NCBI GenBank assembly: GCA_947371645.1
Contig: CANBQJ010000043.1
Location: 1-21,001, forward strand
Source of the DNA: Burkholderiales bacterium
GTDB taxonomy: Bacteria > Pseudomonadota > Gammaproteobacteria > Burkholderiales > Burkholderiaceae
Direction of reading: 5' to 3'
Length of the DNA stretch: 21,001 nt
The first letter of the stretch is position 1. Every line of letters begins with the position of its first letter. Made by a program: the position numbers and the translations under genes. Positions 1 through 7,492 of the stretch are shown one piece after another. The notes beneath the pieces were generated by a model. That model saw only the letters and a list, made by a program, of their open reading frames with translations. It made no database searches and was not told where the DNA came from.

Positions 1-1163
1 GGCCAGAACAACGTGCAGGGCAGCTGCGACATGGGCAGCTTCCCGCATGAGCTGCCCGGCTACCGCCATGTGTCCGACACCACCACGCGCAGCCTGTTTG
101 AGGCCGCCTGGGGCGTGCACATCAGCCCCGAGCCGGGCCTGCGCATCCCCAACATGTTCGAAGCGGCACTGGACGGCAGCTTCAAGGGCCTGTATTGCCA
201 GGGCGAAGACATCGTGCAGTCCGACCCCAACACGCAGCACGTGGAAGCGGCGCTGTCGGCCATGGACTGCATCGTGGTGCAGGACATCTTCCTCAACGAG
301 ACCGCCAAGTTCGCCCACGTTTTCTTGCCGGGCAGCTCCTTCCTGGAAAAGGAGGCACCTTCACCAACGCCGAGCGCCGCATCAGCCGCGTGCGGCAGGC
401 CATGCCCCCCCTGGCGGGCCTGGCCGACTGGGAGGTCACGGTGCGGCTGTCCAACGCCCTGGGCTACCCCATGGCCTACACCCACCCCGAGCAGGTCATG
501 GCCGAGATCGCCGAACTCACGCCTTCTTTCAGGGGCGTGAGCTACGACAAGATCGAACGCCTGGGCAGCGTGCAGTGGCCTTGCAACGAGCACACCGACG
601 AAGCCGGCACGGCCATCATGCACGTGGGCCACTTCGTCAAGGGCAAGGGGCAATTCTTCAACACACAGTACGTGCCCAGTGAAGAGAAGGTCACGCGCAA
701 GTTCCCGCTGTTGCTCACCACCGGGCGCATCCTGTCGCAGTACAACGTGGGCGCGCAGACCCGCCGCACCGACAACAACGTGTGGCACCAGGAGGACGTG
801 CTGGACATCCACCCGCACGATGCGCAAGAGCGTGGCATCCGCGATGGCGACTGGGTGGGCATCGAGAGCCGTGCCGGCCGCACCGTGCTGCGTGCCCAGT
901 TGAGCGAGCGCATGCAGGCGGGCGTGGTCTACACCACCTTCCACTTTCCCGAGTCGGGCGCCAACGTCATCACCACCGATTCATCCGACTGGGCCACCAA
1001 CTGCCCCGAGTACAAGGTGACGGCGGTGCAGGTGGTGGCCGTGAATCAGCCTTCTGAATGGCAGCAACGCCACGAGGCCTTCGATGCGGCCCAGCAAGGC
1101 CTCTTGCGCACAGGGCAGCGCAAGAAGACGGCCAAGCCCGCTGACATGGCCGGCGCCAAGTGA
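1..1163 (+). CDS. fdsA: NAD-dependent formate dehydrogenase, alpha (catalytic) subunit FdsA; C-terminal part, frameshifted
   Basis: This is the C-terminal portion of the molybdopterin-containing subunit that oxidises formate to CO2 in the soluble NAD-linked complex; the 5' part lies outside the window. The first frame opens with GQNNVQGSCDMG and continues through a stretch matching the family around LPGSSFLEKE. The sequence then continues one frame over with GTFTNAERR, a hallmark of molybdopterin oxidoreductases. Further on, TTGRILSQYNVGAQTRR marks the C-terminal molybdopterin-dinucleotide-binding domain. The join requires one G missing from a run at 354-355: the expected GAG GGC ACC reads GAG GCA CCT. 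Both sides are well conserved, so this is either a sequencing error or a recent mutation. The 3' neighbours fdsC and fdsD follow in the Cupriavidus fdsGBACD order, which supports Fds over membrane-bound or FHL-type enzymes. Confidence 0.88.
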
Positions 1164-1263
1164 GGTGCCTGTGAACACGACGCGACCGCCGCAGGCTGAG
1201 GTGCCGCAAGCGCCTCTGCGACCTCATGCGCCGCATGAGCAATCAGGCAGCGAGGTCACGCCC

Positions 1264-2085
1264 ATGCCCGGTTTGCGCACCTTCACCGTCTACGACGGCG
1301 GCGCAAGCCAGTGGCGGCCGCCATCGCTGCAGCACGTGCCGGCGCGCAGCGACTGGCTGGCCGAAGAGACGCCCGTGGCCCTGGTGTTCAATGGCGTTTC
1401 TCACGCCGTGATGATGTGCAGCCCGCTGGACCTCGAAGACTTTGCCCTGGGCTTTGGCCTCAGTGAAGGCCTGTTGAGCGACCCCGCCGAGTTGCTGGAC
1501 GTGGCCGTGCAGGTGGTGTCTGAAGGCCTGGCGCTGCAGATGACGGTGACGGCGGCCTGCGAATGGCGACTCAAGGAGCGACGCCGCACCCTGACGGGTC
1601 GCACCGGCTGTGGCCTGTGCGGCGTCGACAGCCTGCAGCAGGTTCAGCATGAGCTGCCCCGTGCGCCCCATGTGGACGTGTCGCCCGACGCCATCCAGCA
1701 GGCCTTGCGGGCTTTGCGCCAGCACCAGACCTTGCAGCAGCGCAGCGGGGCCACCCATGCCGCCGCCTTGTGCAACCCACAAGGCACCTTGCTCCGTGTG
1801 CGTGAAGACGTGGGCCGCCACAATGCCCTGGACAAGCTCATTGGCGCCATGCGCCGCGACAAGCTGGAGCCCGAAGGCGGTTTCATCTGCATCACCAGCC
1901 GTGCCAGCTTCGAGATGGTGCAAAAGGCCGTGGTGGCTGGCGTGGGGGCACTGGTGGCGGTGTCGGCACCCACCGCGCTGGCCGTGGACACCGCGCAAGC
2001 CGCCAACCTGGCCCTGGCCGGCTTTGCCCGGGGCGATGCCTTCGTGGCCTACACTTTTCCCGAGCGCTTCGGCGTGCCCCTCTGA
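1264..2085 (+). CDS. fdhD: Formate dehydrogenase accessory sulfurtransferase FdhD (FdsC)
   Basis: In the characterised E. coli FdhD this family relays sulfur from a cysteine desulfurase to the Mo-bisMGD cofactor, a step needed for active formate dehydrogenase. The CxxC motif is present as CGLC (Cys116 and Cys119 from this start), close to the positions in E. coli. Other family stretches are DLEDFALGFGLSEGL near the N-terminus and REDVGRHNALDKLIG with the following SRASFEMVQKA in the C-terminal half. The chosen ATG gives 274 residues, the usual family length, and has GAGGT about 8 bases upstream. A GTG at 1171 with GAGGTG close by would add 31 residues. That extension has weaker codon bias, but I cannot exclude it. 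The gene lies between fdsA and fdsD. Confidence 0.93.
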   Translation: MPGLRTFTVYDGGASQWRPPSLQHVPARSDWLAEETPVALVFNGVSHAVMMCSPLDLEDFALGFGLSEGLLSDPAELLDVAVQVVSEGLALQMTVTAACEWRLKERRRTLTGRTGCGLCGVDSLQQVQHELPRAPHVDVSPDAIQQALRALRQHQTLQQRSGATHAAALCNPQGTLLRVREDVGRHNALDKLIGAMRRDKLEPEGGFICITSRASFEMVQKAVVAGVGALVAVSAPTALAVDTAQAANLALAGFARGDAFVAYTFPERFGVPL

Positions 2086-2093
2086 GGCCCACC

Positions 2094-2372
2094 ATGGACA
2101 TCCACAACCTGATCCACATGGCCAACCGCATTGGCGAGTTCTTCCAGTCCATGCCGGACGCGGCAGAAGCAGAAGACGGCGTCGCCCAGCACATCCACAA
2201 GTTCTGGGAGCCGCGCATGCGCCGCCTGCTGCTGGCCCAGATTGACGCCGACGGCGCCCCCACGCTCCTGCCCCTGGTGCGCGACGCGGTGCTGCACCAG
2301 CGCGCCAGCCTGGAGCCTGCACCTGCTCAGTCACCGCCGCCGCCTCACCAGAGCGCCGGGTCCACCTTGTAG
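2094..2372 (+). CDS. fdsD: Formate dehydrogenase delta subunit FdsD
   Basis: A small protein of 92 residues matching the delta subunit of NAD-dependent formate dehydrogenases. Recognisable stretches are NLIHMANRIGEFF near the N-terminus and HIHKFWEPRMRR in the middle, the FdsD/FdhD-delta signature region. In Cupriavidus-type enzymes FdsD accompanies FdsABG, and a role in assembly or stability has been proposed. It starts 8 bp after fdsC, with the fdsC stop forming part of a TGAGG ribosome-binding site, so translational coupling is likely. The proline-rich tail (APAQSPPPPH) is not part of the conserved core. Its 3' end overlaps the convergent mtfA gene by 28 bp. Confidence 0.9.
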   Translation: MDIHNLIHMANRIGEFFQSMPDAAEAEDGVAQHIHKFWEPRMRRLLLAQIDADGAPTLLPLVRDAVLHQRASLEPAPAQSPPPPHQSAGSTL

Positions 2373-3178
2373 AAGGCCTGCAGCTCGGCGTACAGCGCCG
2401 GGTGGGCACGTTGCAGGCTGATGGGTTGCTCGAAGAAGGTTTCGCTCAGCACCGCAAAGAACTCGGCCGGTGCCGTGGCGGCGTAGGGGTCGAGGAAGGT
2501 GTCTTCACCGCGCCGCAACTGGGCCTGCAAAGCGTCGTAGTGCGTCTGCATCACCTGAGACCACTGTTTGTACTGGCGCGTGGTGGCCAGCTCGGGTGCG
2601 CCATTGCTGCGGCCGTTCTCGGCGTCCAGCTGGTGCGCAAATTCGTGGATGACCACGTTCCAGCCATCGTGGGGCACGGCGGCGCCACGGCGCACGTCGT
2701 CCCAGGACAGCAGCACCTGGCCGCGGTCCCAGGATTCGCCAGCCCGGGCGTCGCGGTGGGTGTGCACCACGCCGGCTGCGTCCACCTCGTCGTGTTCGAC
2801 TTCGAAGGCGCCGGGGTAGACCAGGATCTGGCGCAAATTGGGGAAGTAGCCGGTGGGGCGGTTGAGGAGCAGCAGGCAGGCCTGGGCCGCGATCGTCACC
2901 CGCACGTCATCGTCGATGACCTGGCCCTGGCAGCCCACGAAGGTCTTCTCGGCCAGGAAGACCTGGATGTGTTTTTTCAGCTGCAGCTGCAGGTCAACCG
3001 GCATGCGGTGCAGCAGGGGCACGCGCCGGCGCAGGATGCGGCGCCATTCCGCAGGGAAGGGCTCGGCCTGGCGGCGCGTGCGCAGCCAGTTGGCCAGGCG
3101 GGGCTGGCCGGCGAACCAGGCCACCAGCAGGCCGGCAAAGCCCAGCAAGAGCCACAAAGGGCCATAGGTTTCGGTCAT
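2345..3178 (-). CDS. mtfA: MtfA-type zinc-dependent peptidase (M90 family)
   Basis: A 277-residue protein of the MtfA family. In E. coli, MtfA binds the glucose repressor Mlc and has zinc-dependent aminopeptidase activity. The zinc motif HEFAH sits at residues 178-182, followed by QLDAENG. A downstream glutamate in PAEFFAVLSE (about E239) is placed to be the third zinc ligand. Residues about 7-23 (PLWLLLGFAGLLVAWFA) form one hydrophobic segment, so the protein is probably membrane-anchored, unlike the soluble E. coli protein. The central block with PGAF and the LSWDDV stretch also fits the family. It lies 82 bp behind the upstream GST gene and converges on fdsD. No partner such as Mlc is visible here, so the regulatory role is uncertain while the peptidase fold is clear. 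Confidence 0.9.
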   Translation of the reverse strand: MTETYGPLWLLLGFAGLLVAWFAGQPRLANWLRTRRQAEPFPAEWRRILRRRVPLLHRMPVDLQLQLKKHIQVFLAEKTFVGCQGQVIDDDVRVTIAAQACLLLLNRPTGYFPNLRQILVYPGAFEVEHDEVDAAGVVHTHRDARAGESWDRGQVLLSWDDVRRGAAVPHDGWNVVIHEFAHQLDAENGRSNGAPELATTRQYKQWSQVMQTHYDALQAQLRRGEDTFLDPYAATAPAEFFAVLSETFFEQPISLQRAHPALYAELQAFYKVDPALW

Positions 3179-3260
3179 GCGGCTTCACATGGGGGCAAGG
3201 CGCCGTGCCTCAACACCCTCATCCGCAGGGCAGAGCGGACAGGGATGGGGGCGCGACAGC

Positions 3261-3944
3261 TCAGCGCTGCACCATCTGCTGCGCCTGCTGGATGAAGGCC
3301 TCGGCGCCCTTCTTGTCGTCCACCAGGCTTTCCACCTTCACGGGCACCTCGATGCCCTTGCGGCAGGCGGGGCGGGCGTTCAGGGCGACCATCCAGCGCT
3401 GCAGGTGGTCCAGGCCGTCGACCGACACGCCAGACCACTTGTGCGTGCGCACCCAGCACCAGTTGGCGATGTCGGCGATGGAGAACTCACCGGCCAGCCA
3501 TTCGTGCTGGGCAAGCTGGCCGTCGAGCACTTCCAGCAGCCGGCGGGACTCATTCTGGTAACGGTCGATGGCCGGCTGGATCTTCTCGGGGAAGTAGCGG
3601 AAGAAGACATTGGCCTGGCCCATCATCGGGCCCACGCCGCCCATCTGGATCATCAGCCACTGCATCACGCGCGAGCGGCCCTTGGCGTCGGCGGGCATGA
3701 GGCGGCCGGTCTTCTCGGCCAGGTAGACGAGGATGGCGCCGGACTCGAAGACCGCGAAGTCTTCAGCCTCGGTGTCGACGATCGCGGGGATGCGGCCATT
3801 GGGGTTGAGCGCCAGGAACCAGGGCTCCTTCTGCACCTTGGTTGCCAGGTCGACGGCGTGCACGGTGTAGGGCAGGCCCAGTTCTTCCAGGGCGACGGAG
3901 ACCTTGTGCCCATTGGGTGTGGCGGCGGTGTAGAGCTTGATCAT
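3261..3944 (-). CDS. Glutathione S-transferase, Nu-class / YfcG-like
   Basis: A 227-residue two-domain glutathione transferase. The N-terminal thioredoxin fold (about residues 1-80) begins [14 protein letters not shown]. The T9-P10-N11 motif matches E. coli YfcG, whose members act mainly as glutathione-dependent disulfide-bond reductases. The cis-proline is in GRIPAI (P53), and FESGA (E67-S68) contacts the glutathione gamma-glutamyl group in the family. The helical domain carries [11 protein letters not shown], typical of Nu-class and related bacterial enzymes. The start has GAAGGGG just upstream, overlapping the stop of the preceding GST gene 9 bp away, so the two are probably co-translated. 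The C-terminal tail beyond about residue 200 is slightly extended. The actual substrate cannot be read from sequence. Confidence 0.92.
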   Translation of the reverse strand: MIKLYTAATPNGHKVSVALEELGLPYTVHAVDLATKVQKEPWFLALNPNGRIPAIVDTEAEDFAVFESGAILVYLAEKTGRLMPADAKGRSRVMQWLMIQMGGVGPMMGQANVFFRYFPEKIQPAIDRYQNESRRLLEVLDGQLAQHEWLAGEFSIADIANWCWVRTHKWSGVSVDGLDHLQRWMVALNARPACRKGIEVPVKVESLVDDKKGAEAFIQQAQQMVQR

Positions 3945-3953
3945 GGGGCCCCT

Positions 3954-4604
3954 TCAGGCTTGGGTGCTGGGGCGCTCGGCCATGGCTGCGCGCCAGCGGC
4001 TCAGGTGCGGGTGGGCATCGCCCAGCTTGAACTTGATGATGCGGGCGAAGTCGACCAGCACCACGGCCGTGATGTCGGCCAGGGTGAAGTGGTCACAGGC
4101 CACGAAGGCGCGGCCGGCCATGTGCGCCTCCAGCGCGTCGATGAAACGGGTGAAGCGCGCCAGGCCCCGCTCGGCCAGGGCCGGGATCTGGGGCACCGGG
4201 GCGGCACCGGTCAGGGCGCGGTCTTTCATGGCGGGGCTGGCGTTGCGGAAGGCTTCGGCCACGGCCACCAGACCGTCGAATTCGAGCCGCGCGTTCCAGC
4301 TGGCCACCCGGGCCTTGTCCACCGGCGTGCGGCCCAGCAAAGGTGGTTCAGGCTGCACGGCCTCGGCCCAAGCCCAGATGGCGGGGTTGTCGGGCAGCAC
4401 GGTGCCGTCAGCCAGCTTCAGCGCGGGCACCGTGCATTGCGGGTTGAGCGCCCGGTAGGCCTCGCTCAGCTGCTCCTGCCTGGCCAGGTCGATCTGCACC
4501 TTGTTGACGGCGATGCCCTTCTCGGCCAGCAGGATGCGGGCACGGCGCGGGCTGGGCGCCGTGGCGCAGTCGTAAAAGGTGGGCACGTCGGGCAAGGCGG
4601 TCAT
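3954..4604 (-). CDS. Glutathione S-transferase family protein
   Basis: A 216-residue GST-like protein, clearly different from its neighbour. The N-terminal thioredoxin fold contains SPRRARILLAEKG (S18 a possible catalytic serine) and a cis-proline in CTVPAL (P60). Where most GSTs have an E/Q-S pair to hold glutathione, this protein reads LPDNPAIWAW, giving D72-N73, so glutathione binding may be altered. The C-terminal helical domain includes FTLADITAVV, the N-capping box/hydrophobic-staple region of GSTs. It begins 11 bp behind the nitrobindin-like gene, with GAGG about 9 bases upstream of the ATG, and is followed 9 bp later by the YfcG-like GST. I would not assign a class or a substrate. Confidence 0.88.
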   Translation of the reverse strand: MTALPDVPTFYDCATAPSPRRARILLAEKGIAVNKVQIDLARQEQLSEAYRALNPQCTVPALKLADGTVLPDNPAIWAWAEAVQPEPPLLGRTPVDKARVASWNARLEFDGLVAVAEAFRNASPAMKDRALTGAAPVPQIPALAERGLARFTRFIDALEAHMAGRAFVACDHFTLADITAVVLVDFARIIKFKLGDAHPHLSRWRAAMAERPSTQA

Positions 4605-4615
4605 GGGTGGTGGCC

Positions 4616-5257
4616 TCAGGCCGGGCGGGCCGCCGCGAGGGCCAGGGGGTTGGGCGTGGGCTCGGCCAGCTTGCTCAGGGTGTTGCGGTCGCGGTGGTGG
4701 AAGGGCTCGCTCTGGCCCTGGATGGCCAGCACGGTGTCTTCGTCATACGACCAGGTGCCGTCGTCGTGGACCGTGACCTCAATGACGAACTCGGTGGTCT
4801 TGAAGGCGTGGGCCAGGAAGGGGATGTCGCTGATCTGGCCGGCGTCGCGGCTGGCGCGCAAGGTGAAGCTGCGCGCATCTGCAGCGGCCTGGCCCGTGGC
4901 CAGCACCGTCTGCCCGCGGGGGATGGTGATGCTGTGGATCACGGTGCCGGTGGCCGGCTCCCACAGCCAGTAACCAACCTGGTCGTGGTAAGTCTTGACC
5001 TGCTCGGGCTTGGTGACGTGGGTGTGGTAACGCAGACCGTAGAGCAGCTGCGGGCCGTTGGTCTGCGCGTCGATGGGTTGCAGTTCGATGCGCTCGACAA
5101 AGGCCTGCTTCCTGGCGCCGTCGGCCTTGGGCTTGATGTCCAGGCCACGGGTGCCTTGCCAGACACCGGCCATGCCGCGCAGGGGCCCGAGGTTGCTCAG
5201 GGTGTCGACGTCGACGGGGTGGGGTTCGGTGTAAATGTCTGCTGGGAAGTCGCTCAT
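4616..5257 (-). CDS. Nitrobindin-like heme-binding beta-barrel protein (FABP/THAP4-like family)
   Basis: A 213-residue protein resembling bacterial nitrobindins, all-beta barrels that bind ferric heme and interact with NO or peroxynitrite. The entry motif G-x-W-x-G is seen as GVWQG (residues 31-35) after LGPLRGMA. Beta-strand-rich stretches such as YGLRYHTHV and GYWLWEPATGTV follow. A C-terminal histidine pair, H187-H188 in EPFHHRDRNTL, lies where the proximal heme histidine is expected. An insertion of charged residues follows the first motif (DIKPKADGARK). It is the first gene of a tight block with two GST genes, which suggests, by inference, a link to nitrosative or oxidative stress. No strong ribosome-binding site precedes the ATG. 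Function within the family is not settled. Confidence 0.75.
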   Translation of the reverse strand: MSDFPADIYTEPHPVDVDTLSNLGPLRGMAGVWQGTRGLDIKPKADGARKQAFVERIELQPIDAQTNGPQLLYGLRYHTHVTKPEQVKTYHDQVGYWLWEPATGTVIHSITIPRGQTVLATGQAAADARSFTLRASRDAGQISDIPFLAHAFKTTEFVIEVTVHDDGTWSYDEDTVLAIQGQSEPFHHRDRNTLSKLAEPTPNPLALAAARPA

Positions 5258-5363
5258 GGTGGGTCAGCAAGATGAAGGACGATGTGCCCGCTTGCAGTGC
5301 TTGCAGGCCGGGTGACCATCCTAAACCGGCGGCGCGATCCCTGCCATGAGGCGGGGCTTGGCC

Positions 5364-5843
5364 TCAGGGCATCAGCGTCCACTCTTCGAAGAGCACGTCT
5401 TTCACCCGATGCGGGATTTGCTGGTCGGCCAGGTAGTCGTTGAAGGTGGCCTGGATGTGGTGAGCCAGTGTGCGCATGCCTTCAGGGCCTTGCAGCTCGT
5501 CGTGGCTCATTTCGGCGCTGACCTCTTCCACCATGGACTTGAAGATGTCTTGCTGGCTGCTGAGCGCGTTGACGGCCGCCTCGTCTTTCAACTGGAGATC
5601 GACGCGCAGCTTGAGCATGCGGCCATCGTTGAGTTGCGAGACGACGCGGTTGATGCCCATCCAGGCGGGGCGAGGGCGCTGCGTGTCCGGTGCATGCGAC
5701 ATGCGGGACCAGGCCCAGATGGCGCCAATCAGCACGATGGCCACGCCACCCATGACGAGCCCGAACAGCCAGTCGCTGCTGGCCGCGCCCGATGGTGTGC
5801 TGGCGTTGGCGCCGGAAGCGCTGGTGGGGGAGGTGGCGGCCAT
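5364..5843 (-). CDS. FliL-like single-span membrane protein
   Basis: The protein has 159 residues from the chosen ATG. After a low-complexity Ala/Ser/Thr N-terminus comes one transmembrane helix (about residues 25-45, WLFGLVMGGVAIVLIGAIWAW), then a soluble domain. The end of that domain resembles periplasmic FliL: SHDELQGPEGMRTLAHHI followed by VKDVLFEEWTLMP, where FliL proteins have the LS..ELxxxxG..L and VYFTxFxxQ segments. FliL supports stator function at the flagellar motor. A longer in-frame start at 5939 would add 32 residues with no membrane or family features, so I prefer the internal start, which lacks a strong ribosome-binding site. It stands alone, away from fliMN and inside non-flagellar genes. 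A paralogue in a fliLMNOPQR operon elsewhere is likely but unseen. Confidence 0.7.
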   Translation of the reverse strand: MAATSPTSASGANASTPSGAASSDWLFGLVMGGVAIVLIGAIWAWSRMSHAPDTQRPRPAWMGINRVVSQLNDGRMLKLRVDLQLKDEAAVNALSSQQDIFKSMVEEVSAEMSHDELQGPEGMRTLAHHIQATFNDYLADQQIPHRVKDVLFEEWTLMP

Positions 5844-5979
5844 GGGATGTGCTGCGGCGTGGAGGACACGATCAACCGGTCGCCACGATACTGGGCCGCA
5901 TGGGGTGTGGGCAAGCCGCGCATCGGGCCTGGCGATCATGTGCGCGACATTTGCACGATGCCGGCGGCTTCAGGGGGCG

Positions 5980-7053
5980 TCAAAGCCAGTCTTCATCCGG
6001 ATCAGCGGACACGCTGGGCGACAGGCCTTCAGACATCACTTCGATTTGCTGCATCAGCTGCCCGCACTGGCCTTGCCAGTAGGTGGGCTCGCCAAACCAG
6101 GGGAAGGCGGCGGGGAAGGCGGGGTCATGCCAGCGCCGGGCCAGCCAGTCGCTGTGGTGGATGATGCGCAGCGTGCGCAGCGGCTCGATGAGGCCCATCT
6201 CCCGCCAGTCGAAGTCGGCGATGGCTTCGTAGCCTTCCAGCAGGGCGTGCAGTTGCACTTGCCGGTCGGCCGGGTCACCGCTGAGCAGCATCCAGATGTC
6301 CTGCACGGCCGGGCCCATGCAGGCGTCGTCGAGGTCAACAAAATGGGGCCCTTCTGGCGTCCACAGGATGTTGCCGGGGTGGCAGTCACCGTGGATGCGG
6401 CGCATGCGCAGGTCGGGCACGCGTCCGAAGGCCTCATCGCAGAGGTCCAGGGCCTGGTCTGCCAGGGCCAGCCAGCGCTGCGCCTGGTTGCCATCCAGCA
6501 GGGGGCTTTGGCCCAAGCTGTCGCGGGCCGCGCGGCCCAGGTTGCGCACGTTCAGGGTCGGGCGATGGCGGAAGGCCTTGCGGTCGCCCACCTGGTGCAG
6601 GCGGGCCAGGAAGCGGCCCAGCCAGCGCAGCACCTCGGGGTCTTCCAGTTCAGGTGCACGGCCGCCACGGCGGGGGCTCACGGCCACGCGGTGGCCCCCG
6701 GCAAGCCCCAAGGTGGGTGGCTCACCGATGGCGCGGGTGGGGCTGCCCAGTTCACGCCAGGGCGGGTCGGGCAGGGTCAGCGTCAGGGGGGGCACGGCGG
6801 GCACTTCGGCGGCGGCCAGGTCCAGCGCGAAGGCGTGTTCTTCCAGGATCTGCTCGTCGCGCCAGCGCCCGGGGCGGTAGAACTTGGCCACCACCAGGCT
6901 GTCGTCGTCCAGGCCCACCTGGAAGACGCGGTTTTCATAGGAGTTGAGCTGCAGCATGCGCCCGTCGACCCGCAGGCCCACGGCCTCCAGGATGTCGAGG
7001 GCGTGTTCGGGCGTGAGGTCGGCGTAGGGCTGTTGCGTGGGGCTGGGGTGCAT
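5980..7053 (-). CDS. srkA: Stress response serine/threonine protein kinase SrkA (YihE family)
   Basis: A 357-residue protein closely matching E. coli SrkA, a cytoplasmic kinase that protects cells during envelope and oxidative stress and counteracts MazF-linked death. The catalytic loop is HGDCHPGN (Asp223, Asn228). The metal-binding aspartate is in FVDLDDA (Asp240), and the ATP lysine is probably K57 in VVAKFYRPGRW. The block GPAVQDIWMLLSGD after the metal site is strongly characteristic of the family. The protein is slightly longer than the 328-residue E. coli enzyme, mainly from an Arg/Gly-rich insertion around residues 120-135 and a longer acidic tail. It starts 29 bp after the small membrane-protein gene on the same strand. 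No strong ribosome-binding site is visible. All key residues are intact. Confidence 0.95.
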   Translation of the reverse strand: MHPSPTQQPYADLTPEHALDILEAVGLRVDGRMLQLNSYENRVFQVGLDDDSLVVAKFYRPGRWRDEQILEEHAFALDLAAAEVPAVPPLTLTLPDPPWRELGSPTRAIGEPPTLGLAGGHRVAVSPRRGGRAPELEDPEVLRWLGRFLARLHQVGDRKAFRHRPTLNVRNLGRAARDSLGQSPLLDGNQAQRWLALADQALDLCDEAFGRVPDLRMRRIHGDCHPGNILWTPEGPHFVDLDDACMGPAVQDIWMLLSGDPADRQVQLHALLEGYEAIADFDWREMGLIEPLRTLRIIHHSDWLARRWHDPAFPAAFPWFGEPTYWQGQCGQLMQQIEVMSEGLSPSVSADPDEDWL

Positions 7054-7082
7054 GCGGCATGTTAGCCGCAGCGGCCTTGGGT

Positions 7083-7412
7083 TCAGCGGCTGAGCTGGGC
7101 ACGGCCCCAGACGATGAGGTGGTCATTGAGCACGTGCATGAAAAAGCCCGACAGCGAGAGTTGCACGGCCAGGAAGCCGGCCTCGCCGGCCAGGTCGATG
7201 CCGTTGTCTGCCGGGATGAGGCTCAGGGCCAGCAGGGCGCCGGCGACGGGCAGACAGGCCGCTGCGGCGCCCGCCGTCAGCACGCGCCAGCGCAGGTGCC
7301 GGCGTCGGCCAAAGGCCCGCAAGATGCCCAGCCGCCACGCGGCACGGAAGAAGTTGAGCACCAGGACCACGGAGAGGACCAGGACACCGAGGAGGGGGGC
7401 GAGCGCGTTCAT
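7083..7412 (-). CDS. Small hydrophobic protein, unknown function
   Basis: I do not recognise this gene. The chosen ATG gives 109 residues with three hydrophobic stretches. These are about residues 5-22 (APLLGVLVLSVVLVLNFF), 44-67 (after a basic patch FGRRRHLRWR) and 79-95 (GFLAVQLSLSGFFMHVL), so it is very probably an inner-membrane protein. The frame stays open far upstream into the HDOD gene. That upstream part is a shadow frame with no hydrophobic character, and the ATG has a modest GGCGG-like site before it. It sits between the HDOD gene (80 bp away) and srkA (29 bp away) on the same strand, so co-transcription with srkA is possible. Confidence 0.65.
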   Translation of the reverse strand: MNALAPLLGVLVLSVVLVLNFFRAAWRLGILRAFGRRRHLRWRVLTAGAAAACLPVAGALLALSLIPADNGIDLAGEAGFLAVQLSLSGFFMHVLNDHLIVWGRAQLSR

Positions 7413-7454
7413 CGTCCGCCGAGGATAGCGGTGGCCCGCCGTGCAGGCAAGGGC

Positions 7455-7472
7455 AAACCCTCGGCTTGAGGG
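7455..7472 (-). terminator. Weak candidate terminator after the HDOD gene
   Basis: On the - strand, about 20 bases after the HDOD stop, CCCTC-AAGCC-GAGGG forms a 5-bp stem with a 5-base loop, followed by TTTGCCC. The stem is short and the U-tract is only three bases, so efficient Rho-independent termination is doubtful. It is still the best hairpin between this gene and the small membrane-protein gene. Confidence 0.25.
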
Positions 7473-7492
7473 ATGCCGGAGCCTGGCGGCTT

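Noticed and set aside
343..360. Programmed -1 ribosomal frameshift in fdsA
   Set aside because: No X-XXY-YYZ slippery heptamer is present (GGAAAAG is not one), no obvious stimulatory structure was noted, and this enzyme family is not known for recoding. A missing G is simpler.
60..944. A 294-codon open frame on the - strand opposite fdsA
   Set aside because: The + strand encodes conserved FdsA sequence; the antisense translation has no family features.
3177..4973. A 598-codon open frame on the + strand opposite mtfA and the two GST genes
   Set aside because: It lies entirely antisense to well-recognised genes, its translation is low-complexity Gly/Val/His/Leu without any family motif, and such long shadows are expected from strong GC bias at third positions.
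5347..5366. TGAGGC/GCCTCA hairpin at the stop of the FliL-like gene as a terminator
   Set aside because: The stem is only 6 bp and no T-tract follows on the transcribed strand.
5470..7065. A 531-codon open frame on the + strand opposite srkA and the FliL-like gene
   Set aside because: srkA has all kinase residues on the other strand; this frame has no recognisable domain.
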